A stretch of 64,000 bases of DNA from Artemisia argyi (lineage: Eukaryota; Streptophyta; Magnoliopsida; Asterales; Asteraceae). Below are positions 25,177-36,507 of the stretch, piece after piece. The notes below the pieces were generated by a model. That model saw nothing but the letters and a program-made list of their open reading frames with translations, had not been told where the DNA came from and did no database searches. Each line of letters starts with the position of its first letter. The first letter of the stretch is position 1. The translations under genes and the position numbers were made by a program. The DNA is taken from contig CM060693.1 in NCBI GenBank assembly GCA_030686995.1, positions 110,323,243-110,387,242 on the forward strand, in the 5' to 3' direction.

Positions 25177-25189
25177 GGCTCTGATACCA
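25177..25189 (-). promoter_or_regulatory. C2 primer binding site (tRNA-Met type)
   Basis: Minus-strand TGGTATCAGAGCC is a perfect standard copia PBS for initiator tRNA-Met. It lies two bases from the LTR edge at 25192. Confidence 0.95.
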
Positions 25190-25191
25190 AT

Positions 25192-26116
25192 TGTTGGTCC
25201 TTTTTACTAGGTTAATAGTAACTAATGAGTTAAACTAACCAAGTTCCATGACTTTAAACAAAGATGTAAATGATTAACAACAAATAAAAACGTAAAGATA
25301 AGAGACACAATATTTTCAACATTTAATTCTTATTAGAAGTTAATCAAAGAATTATACCCAAGTGTTTGCGGAATAACACTTGGGATTGAAACGACAAGTA
25401 TGGTATGACTCCTCTCTAAACCCATACTATGTTTGAGTGAAAACAAAAGGTCCTACTAAGCTATCTCAGGGACTGTGTTGTTCTTTGGAGGAGTAAAAGT
25501 TGTTTGTGAATGTCTAAGCATTAATTACACAAACTTGTCAACTTTTACTCTTCACTTATGCTACCTATTTATACACAAGTAAATTACAACGTTATTCATA
25601 AAGACAGATGATGACCTAAGGTAGTACAAACAAAATACTTACATATTTTGTCTCTGTTACAATGGACTAAATTGGGTAAAAGACAATGTGCCTTTCTGAT
25701 GCACAGTGATGACACCATCCTGACTTTATGCCTTTCAGGGAAAGTTTGACTTCAGGTTGATAGGGACACCCATTCATAGTTTCAAACGTTTCCCGCTTTG
25801 TCCCGCCCATTCTTCAATCTTCAGGTCTTCAGTCTTCAGTACATCAATAGTTGTTGAGGAGTCTTGGGGGTTTAGTGAGTTATTGTCATCCTCACTGAAC
25901 CCATCACCTTCTTCTTTGGCTTAGAGGCCACTCACTGAGTTCCGCCTCACTGAATAGGGAACCTTTCATCTTAGGCTCGTTCTAAGCATCCTGAAGATGA
26001 CTCACTGAGCAACTGTTCACTCAGTGACTTGTTAGTGTTTACGGATATTAAACACTTAGGTTACTTTATTTTCAAATCCTAGTTAGAGGAAGTTTGAGTA
26101 ATTCAGTGACCCAACA
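25192..26116 (-). mobile_element. C2 5' LTR
   Basis: TGTTGGTCC...GACCCAACA, 925 bp, direct repeat of 15080-15999. It adjoins the PBS on the left and the CAAAT duplication on the right. Confidence 0.93.
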
Positions 26117-26749
26117 CAAATAAGTTTCCTTAAATATACGATATTCCCGGGTCGTTTTAAGTCCCAACAAAGTGTGAATGAAAATCGCTTCGGTTCGTGA
26201 TCGGGTGATTTTGAATAGTGTAAGATATTTTAAATTTTATAACTACGAATAGTAAACATAAACTAAGAAGCAACTAAATAAGCAAATAAAACAATTAAGC
26301 AAAGCACAAATTAAATTAAACGCAAAATAACCTAAAAACGCGCATTTACGAGATTCTAACGAGCCTTAAAAACCTAAAACTTGGAAAATTAACCCTAAAA
26401 ACAAAAAATTATTTTTTAAAAGTCCTAAATACTTAAAAGTAATTTTAGAAAAATAATTGTATTTTTCTGATTTTTATTTTATTTATTATGAATTAAAAAC
26501 TATTTTAAACTAATTAAATTGTAATAAAAAAAATACTAAACTATAAAAGAAAAATCTAAAAATTTGGTGAAAAGTACTTTAAGATGAGTTGAATCTAGGA
26601 AAAATAAAATATTGAAAACAACTTTTCTAAGTAAGCTGCTAATAAGAAAAAGGTAAAAATAAGCTAAATATGAAAAAGATGCTTAAGTAATAGATGTTGC
26701 ATGGTATAACCGAGAAAAGACCCTAGGGTAGATAGTATTGGTGTGTGTG

Positions 26750-26803
26750 TGTGTGTGAGGCTTGGTAAAGGGGTGGTCACAGGTACAACCCATGTGACTC
26801 CGT
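26750..26803 (+). other. tRNA-like (SINE-like) segment in LTR-B
   Basis: Counterpart of 12410-12478: GGCTTGGTAAAGG, GGTCACAGG and a decayed B-box GGTACAACCC at 26782-26791. The T-stem pairing is worse than in LTR-A. Confidence 0.4.
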
Positions 26804-27803
26804 TTTTTGAAATTATTTCTATTTTTTATTTTTCTTTTAAAAACATGTGAATAAGCAAAATTTAAAAAACTTGTAGAATACTTATTAATATGACTTATTA
26901 AAGATATAAAAGTAGATTTGAACAATTAATAAGCACTCAATAAGGTAAAGCTTATTGGTGCTTTTGACAGATTTGATGAAAGATGGACTTAAACAATTTT
27001 AAACTACATGAAAATGAAAGATAAGAACTAAAACAGATCTAATGAGCAATAACTAAATGAAAAAGCAGAAAACAAATAAACAAATAAGCAGATAGGAAAT
27101 AAGCAGTTTAATAAGCAAAAAATGGAAATTATAAAACTTACTAAAGCCTTAGCTAAAAAAAGGTTGTTTAATGCTCGAGGAGCTACTCAACATGCTGTTT
27201 ATCATAAGCTCAATAAGCCCTTCCAGATTTGGCTAATTTTTTTGGCTTATTCTATTTAATTTTATTTATTTATTTATTTATTTTTATATTTAACCAAATA
27301 AATGAAAAAAACTTATAAATCAACTCACATGCTTAAACAAGCATTTTTAAGAATATGAGCTTATCTAAATAGCTTATTCTAACCAAAACCAATCATTATT
27401 TAAAAACATAAAAGTAATTGACAAGAATTTAAAGTAAACTTGAATTTTTATTAGAAACTTAAAGAGTACAATGCCTAAAAAGTAAATTACAATATGAGCA
27501 GTAAAATAAGATAATAAGTTGGACACAATTTTTAAGCTAAAAAATTGGACGACTTTTTCTGTGATGAGGAGGGGTCTTTATATAGGAGCTTGGGGAGCCT
27601 TCTAGAGTTTCTAGGAGCTTCTATCTTCTCTTATCACAGCCTTTGATCCAATTATGTCATCATCATCATTAATCTACACCTTTGATTTTAGTGCCATGCT
27701 TGATAAACCAATCACCATCTTCTAAATTGCCAGCTTGACCTATCAAATGTTGTCATAACTTTTGTGACATGCCAGTCTTCTAGAAGATTTGATGAGGTAA
27801 CTA

Positions 27804-27805
<2 letters not shown>

Positions 27806-27852
<47 letters not shown>
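27806..27852. repeat. (GT)n microsatellite
   Basis: About 23 uninterrupted GT units within LTR-B; LTR-A has only a short GT run at the same place (near 14529), so the tract expanded in LTR-B. Confidence 0.95.
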
Positions 27853-27853
<1 letters not shown>

Positions 27854-28407
27854 CAACGTAACTTTAGGAGGGATGGATGCACAGCAAAATATTAGACGCG
27901 CCTTTTTATTTTTTTAATGATTGTTTGCCTGGGGGTGTGGGGTGTGACCGGGTTTGGGATTGGGTAACATGGTATTGGATCTGGTTTAAAGTACTAGTGG
28001 ATTGGGCTTTTGATAGTGTTGAATTGGATTGGTTTTATAACTTGAGGTTTAAAAAAGTTATTATTTAGGACCAATTTTGCAAATATAGGACTAATATTGC
28101 AAAACTTTGATAGGACTAAGATTGAAAATGTTTTAGGGACTTGTGATGAGAATGATTTGATATTTGGGTAAGGTTTGGTAGTTTTGGGTTTCAAGCCTAT
28201 CAAAAGGAAGAAATTCTTTCCTGGCCTCGGCTTTTCATCCTTTTTCCATCCCGTGCTCGGTTTTGTCTTGTTTTGTCATTCTTTTTGTCCTTTTCCTCAC
28301 ATTCATACATGCACATGCACAAACATATATGTGGCATTTTTTATTGGTGTTTTGTCTTTTGAATATGTTTTATTAAGTAAAAGGTATGTGTATTTAAGCA
28401 CATACCA

Positions 28408-29928
28408 AAATCCCCCAGACTAAGGTGTTACCGTGTCCTCACGCAAAGTCATCACACCATGGTTTTAAAACAAAAAATTTCCAACCTCTTTTAAAAATTT
28501 TAAAAGTAGCAAAATGTTCAAAAGAGATTAGGAATTCAACAGTTCTAAAAACGCCCTATTTGACCATTTTATTCATACATCTACTCTTTTTGCATTTTTC
28601 TTTTTATGACGGGATGCTGACTTTCATTATTTAACAATAAATGTTTGGATCACCGAGTAAGAAGCACAACTCTTAAAGAAGCATCCATACGGATCAAAAT
28701 TCATCATTCCTTATTTTTCACGATTCCCCAAACCAAGCTTAAAAACGAAATCACAGCTACATACAAGTTAGATGTTAACACTACCCATAGAAGCTAATTT
28801 TGTAAGCATAGCTACTTCTTGCTCCCTTATTCCTATTTTCCTCTAAGTATTTTATTTTTAAAAATATGAGTATTTCTCATTTTCTTGTTTCGATAGATTT
28901 TTAGTCCGACAAAGACACCTAGTTTAGACACTAAATAGTTTAAAATCCCTCCCTCGAAAAGTGTAGCCCACAAAAATGAGGTCAACATCAAGGTCCTAAT
29001 TTAACACGGTTTAGGGGATATCCTTTTTATTTACGACCGAAACAACTCATGTCCGAGACCCGAGACAGAAGCTTTTTATTACGATATTCCTGGAGACGAA
29101 ATTTCGCTTTATTTAACATTATTAAGAACATTAATTTTATTAGCCGTCGGTCCTTTATACGACCAAAACAATGGCAGCTAACCATCAAGAATTATGAGTT
29201 TTATTATGACTATGGGAATTTTTCCTCTGCCTTTTTGAAGTCTGAGTCAACGGGAGCGAACCGTTAAGAAACATAAAACTTTAATGGCTTTGGATCATTG
29301 TTTGATTATATGGCGCCAAATCCCGAGTCCTACGGTCTTTCGACAATCGAAACAATAGCACGTACTTTCAGTAATCAGTAGTTTATCCTGTAACACTGGC
29401 AGTACCTTGATGTGTACCCAGCTTTCATAAGCAAAGAGAGAGAAAAAACTAATTATTGCCAAAACCAAGCACATTTAATCATTTGAGAAATTTTTATTTT
29501 TGGTGATTTTAAGCTAATGTGAGCAAAAAGCCACAAATAACTTCAATGATCTCTAAAGATATGCAACTACTCCACGCTTAGCATCTAACTTATAAATAAC
29601 TCTATCATTTCTCGTTCTTCGTAAATTTAAAATCTTAAATAATAAGATTCGCGAATGCTTAGTCAAATAATATAAAACTCGGCATATTCAAAGTCAATTA
29701 TGGAAACTTCCTGACTCTTGGCTTTTTCAAGCTAGAATTCGCATTTTATAGCTTCTTGTATAAGAGATTAGCAAAAGCTTTTAAATTATAAAGGTTAAGG
29801 GGGAAAATCAAGAGCTCAACACACCATATCAAGTCAAAATTTTATTCTTACTCTAACCAACGGAAAGTCAACAGGGTGTCAAAACACCTATTATATTTTT
29901 GCAAAACTTTTTAATTTTTTTCATTGTT

Positions 29929-29968
<40 letters not shown>

Positions 29969-30117
29969 TATTTTAAACATTTTGAAAAAATGGGGTTGCG
30001 AGAGTACAAGGCAAAGTTCAAGGTCAAATCAAATTGAAAAATTTACCCCCCCTCCCCCAAGACTAAAACGAAACATTGTCCTCAATGTTTGGAAATAAGG
30101 GTTCTCTTATGCAAATC
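28408..30117 (-). other. G1 3' untranslated region
   Basis: Non-coding on both strands. It holds the polypurine tract at 28408-28420 (plus strand AAATCCCCCAGAC), a run of 37 T at 29931-29967, a second purine tract at 30047-30060 (CCCCCCCTCCCCC on plus) and the palindrome at 30071-30090. The right end is the AAATC duplication of G2 (30113-30117). Confidence 0.65.
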
Positions 30118-31539
30118 TGATGAGGCGAAAAGTGTACCGCTTTTAAGGGGTCATTTAAGCCCCAATTCGAGATTATTCGATCAAATATTGCCCTAAATTG
30201 TTCCTTTTTTCATTTTAGGTACTTTTGAAGAGAAATCAGGAAAAGGAAGCATTTTGGACATTTTTGGAGCATAAAAGTGAAGAAAACGGCAAAGTCTCAA
30301 TTTCCTTGCTGGAACAGTACCTGACGACGTCAAGCTTTTATACGTGACGGAGTCAAGAGTTACAAAAGAGGTGGATATGGAACTTGTAACGTGACGGCCC
30401 AGAGAGTTTTCAAGCATATTGGCATGACGGCGTCACCAAGGCCGTCAGGGTCCAATACACGTGACGACCCAAAGTATTATTCTACATAACGGCGTCCGAA
30501 ATGGATCTAGGCAATACGAATTTCATCATGGCGGTGAGTTGACGGCGTCACAAGCTCTAACGTGACTCCGTCAAGGTGTAAAATCTATATATAGTTTTCC
30601 AATTTTCATTCATTAGTGTGGAACTTTGTGTGCAACTTTGAGGGAATAAACCCTAGACAAATTTTAACAGCTTTTCAAGGGTTTCAACCCCTTGATTCTT
30701 CCATGTTCAATTGAAGATAAGTACTTATTCAAATCATTCAATATATCTATGTGTTGTGTGATTATATCTTATACTTGTCTTCTCTTTAACATGCTAGGCT
30801 AAATTTTTATTGTGTTTGCTTAGATGTAGTGAAACCTAGATGTTGATTATGGGTTGATTGTTTGTTTATAATTGTTACTGATGATTGTATTCGATGTTAG
30901 GCTTAAGAAAACTGGCAGACTTCCATTGGTAACTTGCTTGAACGTCTTAAGAAACATGATCGGAGGTGTACTACAATTTTTGGTTGTATTTTATGCGTAA
31001 GAGAATTCTAATGATCCCATGTTAGGAGCTTCTAACGGCTCGACATAGGAGTGAAGTAGGATCTTATAGAGTTAGAGAATATTGTACACGGCCCTACGAC
31101 TAGTATTAAGGAACATGACCCGTCATCCATGCAATTGTAACATGCTAATCAACTTGTAAAAGATATCTAGGGAGTAATAAAATCTAAATAAACACAACTT
31201 CTCTCATTATTGTTTCCACCACATTAGTATAGTAGTTTTATTTTAATTTCTTTTATTTTATTTTGATTGCATCTTTTGTTTATTAGGTTAGTTGGCTAGC
31301 AACTAATTCCGCCCACTCCTTAAAAACCCGAGATTTTACTTGCTTTCTATAAAATATAAATATACAAAAAGAATCATCCCTCACCTCTAGACCTAGTTTA
31401 GTAGGCTTTCTAATCCTAGCGACACTATTCCTGAGTTGAACGATCAATCCCTCAGGTACACTGCCTGGTGGAGGTTGTAAGCTTCTCAAGATCCCTTGAG
31501 AGGCAAAACCTGTTCCGAGGGTGCAATTCCCACGTATCA
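30118..31539 (+). mobile_element. G2 5' LTR
   Basis: TGATGAGGCG...CACGTATCA, 1422 bp. TATA box TATATATA at 30586-30593 is preceded by a cluster of TGACG motifs. It lacks the 33-bp segment present in the 3' LTR at 37844-37875 that resembles the complement of the tRNA-Asp 5' end. Confidence 0.93.
30318..30578 (+). promoter_or_regulatory. TGACGNCGTCA motif cluster upstream of G2 TATA box
   Basis: At least eight copies of TGACG or its complement, several as near-palindromes of the form TGACGnCGTCA (for example near 30321, 30425 and 30540), lie within 260 bp upstream of TATATATA. TGACG is the core bound by TGA/bZIP factors in plant as-1-like elements. The 3' LTR carries the same cluster at about 36712-36965, with several sites altered. 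Confidence 0.6.
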
Positions 31540-31545
31540 AGTTTT

Positions 31546-31564
31546 TGGCGACTCAGCCCGAGGA
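31546..31564 (+). promoter_or_regulatory. G2 primer binding site, degenerate tRNA-Asp type
   Basis: TGGCGACTCAGCCCGAGGA lies six bases after the LTR. The better-preserved G3 version is TGGCGCCGCAGCCCGGGGA; the plant tRNA-Asp complement from memory is TGGCGCCGTTGCCGGGGA. Several changes have accumulated. Confidence 0.7.
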
Positions 31565-31706
31565 ATAATTATTGTCTAGGTTAGGATTTCTTTTTATTAG
31601 GTCTACGTGCTAGATTCCATTCTAGTAAGATTTTTATTTTTATTTTTAGGTCTTCTTTAGCATATCTTATTTCTTCGTTTCTTTGTTCATAACCTTTACC
31701 ATCCGA

Positions 31707-34002
31707 CATCATTGAAGGTGGTAATATCTTTAAACCCATCAACCCACCAAAAAAAAACCACCCACAAAACCCACCAATTGCAAACCAACCTCCTAAGCCC
31801 CGAACTTTAGGAGAGTATTCTCGTCCTAGCCACCAAGGCTATCGAAACACCATTGAGCTCACTCATGGAGCCAATGTGTCCCCCTTGCGATCCGACACCA
31901 TCCGGTTGGTGCAAAGCGGATGTGCATTCCATGGACTTCGTTCCGAAGATCCTAATCAACATCTCAAGAATTTCCTTAAAATCGTAGATTCCATAGACCT
32001 TGTTGTTGTAACTAGAGAGTCGACCTGATTACGTCTATTCCAATTCTCTCTACGTGATCAAGCTAGTCAATTGCTTGAACGTTTACCCACGGGATCCATC
32101 ACCTTATGGGATGATCTCACCTCTCGTTTCCTTGCTCAATTTTTCCCATCGGGGAGAACTACGATGCTTAGAAATGATATCTTGGTGTTCCAACAACGTC
32201 AAGGTGAAACTTTCTATGAAGCATGGAATCATTTCAAGGACTTACTCTAAAAAGTCCCTCATCATGGCATAAATCTTTGGCTATTGGTTCAAATCTTCAA
32301 TGACATGTCGACTTTCACACCAAACGCACCATTGATTAAGCCGCCGGAGGCAGGCTGCGTGATAAAAATGCCGAGGAATCTTGGGAAATTATTGATGAGC
32401 TTAAATACGACAATCATGAATTATGGGAAGTTACTCATATAAATTCGGCTATCAACGCAATCTCGACACCTGGGGAAACCACTCAAATCTCCGAAGAACT
32501 CCTTTGCAAACTTGAGAAAAAGGTTGACTATCTCATGGAAAAACAAAAGAGACCATTAAGTCCCAGACGGGCAGCAGTCAATTCTGTCTCAAATATGATT
32601 CCGACACCATTGTCTGAGTCACCCTCTAGAGAGAATGTCGAAACCTTTCAAAATTATGCTCCACCTTATTCACCTCCTCAAAACCTCAGCCCAGAATTCG
32701 AAGCTCGAATGAGAGAGTACATGGAAACCCATTCTGAGCGACTTGCTAAATTTGAGGAAGCTGTTTATAAACAAAAGGAGGAGATGCAAGAGAAAATGAG
32801 GGATATGATGAGCCTAGTGGAGGAATACTCAAACCAAAAAAACCCCTGAAATCATGTTATTAAGAAAAGAAAACGCTACCCTCACTACCCGATTTGTTAA
32901 CTCTATCACAATTGTCCACGAGGATAATGAGGAAAAGGAAACCCCTAGTGTACAAACCATTGAGGAACCGCCAAAATCCCAATCACTAGGTTACTACCTA
33001 AAACACGATATAAATGAGAATACCATAACAAATTGGATAAAGGGTGACGGGCGTAACCAATCCTCCAAACAGGTTTTAAAGAAGGAGAAAAAGGGGAAAG
33101 ATGAGTATGATACATTACCTGGGGGACCGGTATTCGAGAAGCTACTTATACAAAAAGTGGCTACTAAGCAGATGGCTTGTGGGAACTTTGAGATACCAGC
33201 CAGCATTGGGAAGTTGCAATATCTGGATGCTTTTTCCGATCAAGGATCGGAACTAAATCTTATGCCCCTAACTATTTACACCCAGCTAACCACGGAAATG
33301 CCGGCAACCACCCGTGTTAGGCTATCCTTTGCTGGTCACTCTTATGTATACCCTTTAGGAATTTCAGAGGATATACTAGTCAATGTTGCAGGGTTCATGT
33401 ATCCCATCGATTTCATGATCATCAATGATAAAGGAGGTGGATGCATGACAATAATCCTTGGAGCACCATTCCTCACCACCGCGAGAGCTGTCATTAGGTA
33501 TGAAAAAAGGGAAATTGAACTTAAGTTTGGAAAAAGAAAGATTAGCTTTCCTATGACCCCACGATGTGTGCAAGAAAGCCTGATGAAAAGAAAGCTCGAA
33601 AACAACATTGACACATCGCCTAATCATGTTCAAGAAAAAATCCTTGCATGGGAAACAAGAATCAAAAGCTACAAAGAAACTAAGCCTGAGAGAGGCAAAA
33701 GCTGCAATAAAGTTCATGTCAAGTTTGAATGTAGTCAACCGACGGAGAATCATGTACCATTTTCAGAAGGAGACTTGGTACTCGTAAGGCATTCATAGAT
33801 AAAAGTACCTCCCGACGATCCGAGTCCCTGGTGGTATGGACCATTCACAATTGAAAGCATACGCCAAGATGGGGTAGCTACCTTGAGCAGTAAAGAAGGA
33901 GGGGAGGTGACTGCGAGTGTCGATCGATTGAAACACCACCACCCCATTAGCGAGGATCATAATTATATGGGATACGTCATCTCGAGAGACGAGGTTACAT
34001 AA
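31707..34002 (+). pseudogene. gag: G2 gag-protease with integrase GPF relic, broken
   Basis: Homology starts at a lost start codon (ATT in place of the ATG kept in G3). The retrotransposon gag domain follows (GCAFHGLRSEDPNQHL, about 31920-32260), interrupted by TGA near 32026, TAA near 32248 and a frameshift near 32340. A coiled-coil-like stretch is at 32535-32849. The protease (32854-33580) has the motif AFSDQGSELNLMP and the second motif ILGAPFL. The frame then goes straight into EGDLVLVRHS, a stop at 33799, and WWYGPFTI...DRLKHHHP, the GPY/F module at the C-terminus of gypsy integrases. RT, RNase H and the integrase core are absent between. It ends EVT-stop at 34000-34002. Confidence 0.85.
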
Positions 34003-36507
34003 TTGCCCATGACGTTGAGTCTAGCTACAAGACTCGTAAATAAAGAAAAGCTCTTCTTGGGAGGCAACCCATGTTTTGTGTGTTTTTATTTGTTTGATTT
34101 TTATTTGTTTGATGTTATTTGCTTCCGTATGCGTGTTTTATTTTTATTGTTGGTAGATCATGTTTCAAATTAAATTGTGAAAATGCTTTATTTTGTTGTT
34201 TAACTTCGTCTTAACTTCATATAAAGGTATTTTGCAAAAGCTAAGTGTAAGGGGAAACCCCAAATTTGTTTCTAAGAACGAAAATGATCTTGATCCGCCA
34301 CAGTATTAAATGAACATGTATATTAGTAATTGTTAGAGTCAAATGCTTGTATCGAGTCATAATGATGTTTTGCAGGATTTTCCAGGAAATAGGACATAAG
34401 TTTTTCCAGAAATTTTCCGGAAACTTAACCTAAAGATTTCTGTAGATCACTTCTGACGGCGTCAGGATTTAACCCCTGACGATGTCACGGGTAAAATTCT
34501 GGAAATTTTGCGAGTTTTGTTTTTCTAACGGAATCTTAAAAGTTTTTGTTGATTCTTTAGTTTTATAAACTCCAGGAAATCTGCAAACATTCATTCCACA
34601 AGCATTATATCTTAAATTGCTTTCTAGGATTTATTAGTATATATAGATTGTCGCCGATTTTACGCGAGGTTGCCTTGATTGTTTTCTCAGGTTTAACAGG
34701 TTATATATGACAAGAAGATGATTTATATTTCTAGAAGGGAAGCTTTGAACGTTCATTTTCTTGGAGGAAGATCTAACCTTGTTAACACACTATCCACACC
34801 GAACGAATCAGGGGAGTATTTGGTTTCATTCTTTCACCTATTTTACTTTTACATCCTTTAATTGAACATTGGGGATAATGTTCATCCTAAGTGTAAGGGG
34901 AGGGTTAATGATGATACCTTATAAGATACTATTGCACTTGAGTTTGTTTGTTCGATGGTAGGTGTGTAATAAAACTAAGAGAAATACTTGTTAGTGTAAT
35001 TTTAGTGCCAAATTTAAAATTTTTTACAACGTTTAGGAGTGAAACTTTAGCCTTAACAAGCGTCTCATGGATAGGAGTTGTATGACTAGCCCAAAACCGT
35101 ACAATTCAAAAAAATTTTCCACCCAAATATGTGAGGTTCGCCTTTAGATTTGATAGGAAAAGCATTCACTATTAGTGCTTATGAGTGTACCGGTAGCATT
35201 TAGATTCTAGAACTTGTGTTAGTGATGCATCCCGAGACTGCTAGTGAGACTACATTCGTGTAGTAGGATTTACTACATGATAAGAGGCATTAGGATCACC
35301 CTTGTGTTAAACCCGTATCATAATTACTTGACCATTTAAGTCATATTACTTGACTAGTAAAGTCAATTAATTTTTCCCACACCTTAGCGTTGTACTCATT
35401 TTTAGTACACGATACCCCTAGTACACCCCTCCGAGCCTATCTTTTCGTTTCTAACTTTAAGTATTTTACTTAAAGGAAGAATTTGTTACAACCCACCCAA
35501 ATGTACACCCAAATAGCCTTAGCCTTCCATGTATGCACTCATTTTTAGTGCATTATTGTTATTTGTTTAAACCCTTAGTTAATTATCTAACTGATTACAT
35601 GGTTTCTAAGTCGAGTTATATCTTGTACAGATTGTTTTGGGACGATTAGGACTCATGGGTAAAGTACTTGTGTTATGGAGTAATGTGGAAGAACAACAAA
35701 TTATTACCCCCCCCCCCCCATATGTGCGTTAATCTTAAAAATTACTCCAAGTGTTTCGATTATCTTGATTCGAGTCATTAGAGTAGTTTATTGTAAAGTA
35801 CGTAAAAATTCAAGTGTAAGGGGAATGTACATTCCCTATGATGTATTATTTTGGATGGTAGGGCAAGAGTGTAGGCAAAAAAAAAATAATAATAAATAAA
35901 ATAAAATAAAAAATAAAGAAAAAAAAGAAAAAAAATAGAAAAAGAAAAGAGAAAAAACATACGGACTACCATCCCGTTTCATTTTATATTTGTTTTATAT
36001 TTTTGTTATTTTTGATTCATTAGCTTAAGTTGAGTCGAGTCTTGGCTTAGTAACGCCGTATTGTACATGTTATTAACCAAGATGATTAACTCGCCACCAG
36101 TAAATATTGCCTTTATCCAAGAAAACCGTGTTTTCCATATCCCTACACCTAACGTTATAACACTTTAAAAGACCTCTTTGATAGTTTATCCTAGGTGCTT
36201 ACGCCAAGTGGTGGAGGTTTGATCCTTTCCGAAGCCTATGGTAATCTATTTGCTATGATAGGTAGTGAGAGATATTTTCCATTTCTTTATTGTGATATAT
36301 ACTTTATTACACCCGAGAGAAGTGAGTATTTAAACACTATTTGTGAGGTGCTAGTGTATGACCTCCGTGCTTGTTTTTGATTTTTAGTGAAACGATTATT
36401 TGTTGTAATTACTTTTATATTAGTGTTAAATGACCCCTAACTTGTATTTTGATTAGAATAAAAGCGCATTTTCTTGAGGTCAAGCAAATCTCAAGTGTAA
36501 GGGTATT
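34003..36507 (+). other. G2 3' untranslated region with repeated polypurine tracts
   Basis: No ORF of note. It has the conserved motif CTTCTTGGGAGGCAACCC (34053-34070), two TGACGnnGTCA motifs near 34455-34490, the palindrome GAACATT/AATGTTC (34864-34882), a run of 13 C (35707-35719) and an A-rich stretch (35877-35957). AAGTGTAAGGGG occurs at 34243, 34889 and 35812, and AAGTGTAAGGG at 36493 just before the 3' LTR, where it must be the polypurine tract. Confidence 0.8.

Larger units (their letters stand above)
15080..26116 (-). mobile_element. C2: complete-ended Ty1/copia element with third ORF
   Basis: Two LTRs (15080-15999 and 25192-26116), a tRNA-Met PBS beside the right LTR and the 5-bp duplication CAAAT (15075-15079 and 26117-26121) define an 11,037-bp minus-strand insertion in LTR-B. 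The order on the minus strand is 5' LTR, PBS, gag with zinc knuckle, protease remnant, integrase remnant, RT C-terminus, RNase H, then a very long extra ORF, then the 3' LTR. Flanking LTR-B sequence is continuous across the insertion. Coding parts carry many stops and one large deletion, so it is non-functional. Confidence 0.94.
14736..28407 (-). mobile_element. LTR-B: 3' LTR of gypsy element G1, split by copia C2
   Basis: The LTR sequence is 14736-15079 plus 26122-28407, about 2.6 kb. It begins TGCTTCATGTGAG, has a minus-strand TATA box near 27576-27585 (TATATAAAGA), and ends at 28407 with a hairpin (arms GGTATGTG and CACATACC) and the terminal CCA. The next bases on the minus strand are purine-rich (TCTGGGGGATTT), a polypurine tract, so LTR-B is a 3' LTR of a minus-strand element to its right. 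Relative to LTR-A it lacks about 1050 bp. A (GT)n microsatellite occupies 27806-27852. Confidence 0.75.

Noticed and set aside
29931..29967. Poly-T run as the tail of an inserted LINE or SINE
   Set aside because: No retroposon body or target duplication was found beside it; it lies inside the untranslated region of G1.
30117..30135. Hammerhead-like core CTGATGAGG...GAAAAG at the start of G2's 5' LTR (retrozyme idea)
   Set aside because: The leading C comes from the target site and is T before the 3' LTR; helix II would be only one or two bases and no cleavage-site helix is visible.
32994..33753. Three overlapping minus-strand frames (33206-32994, 33614-33342, 33753-33376)
   Set aside because: Antisense shadows of the G2 protease frame.
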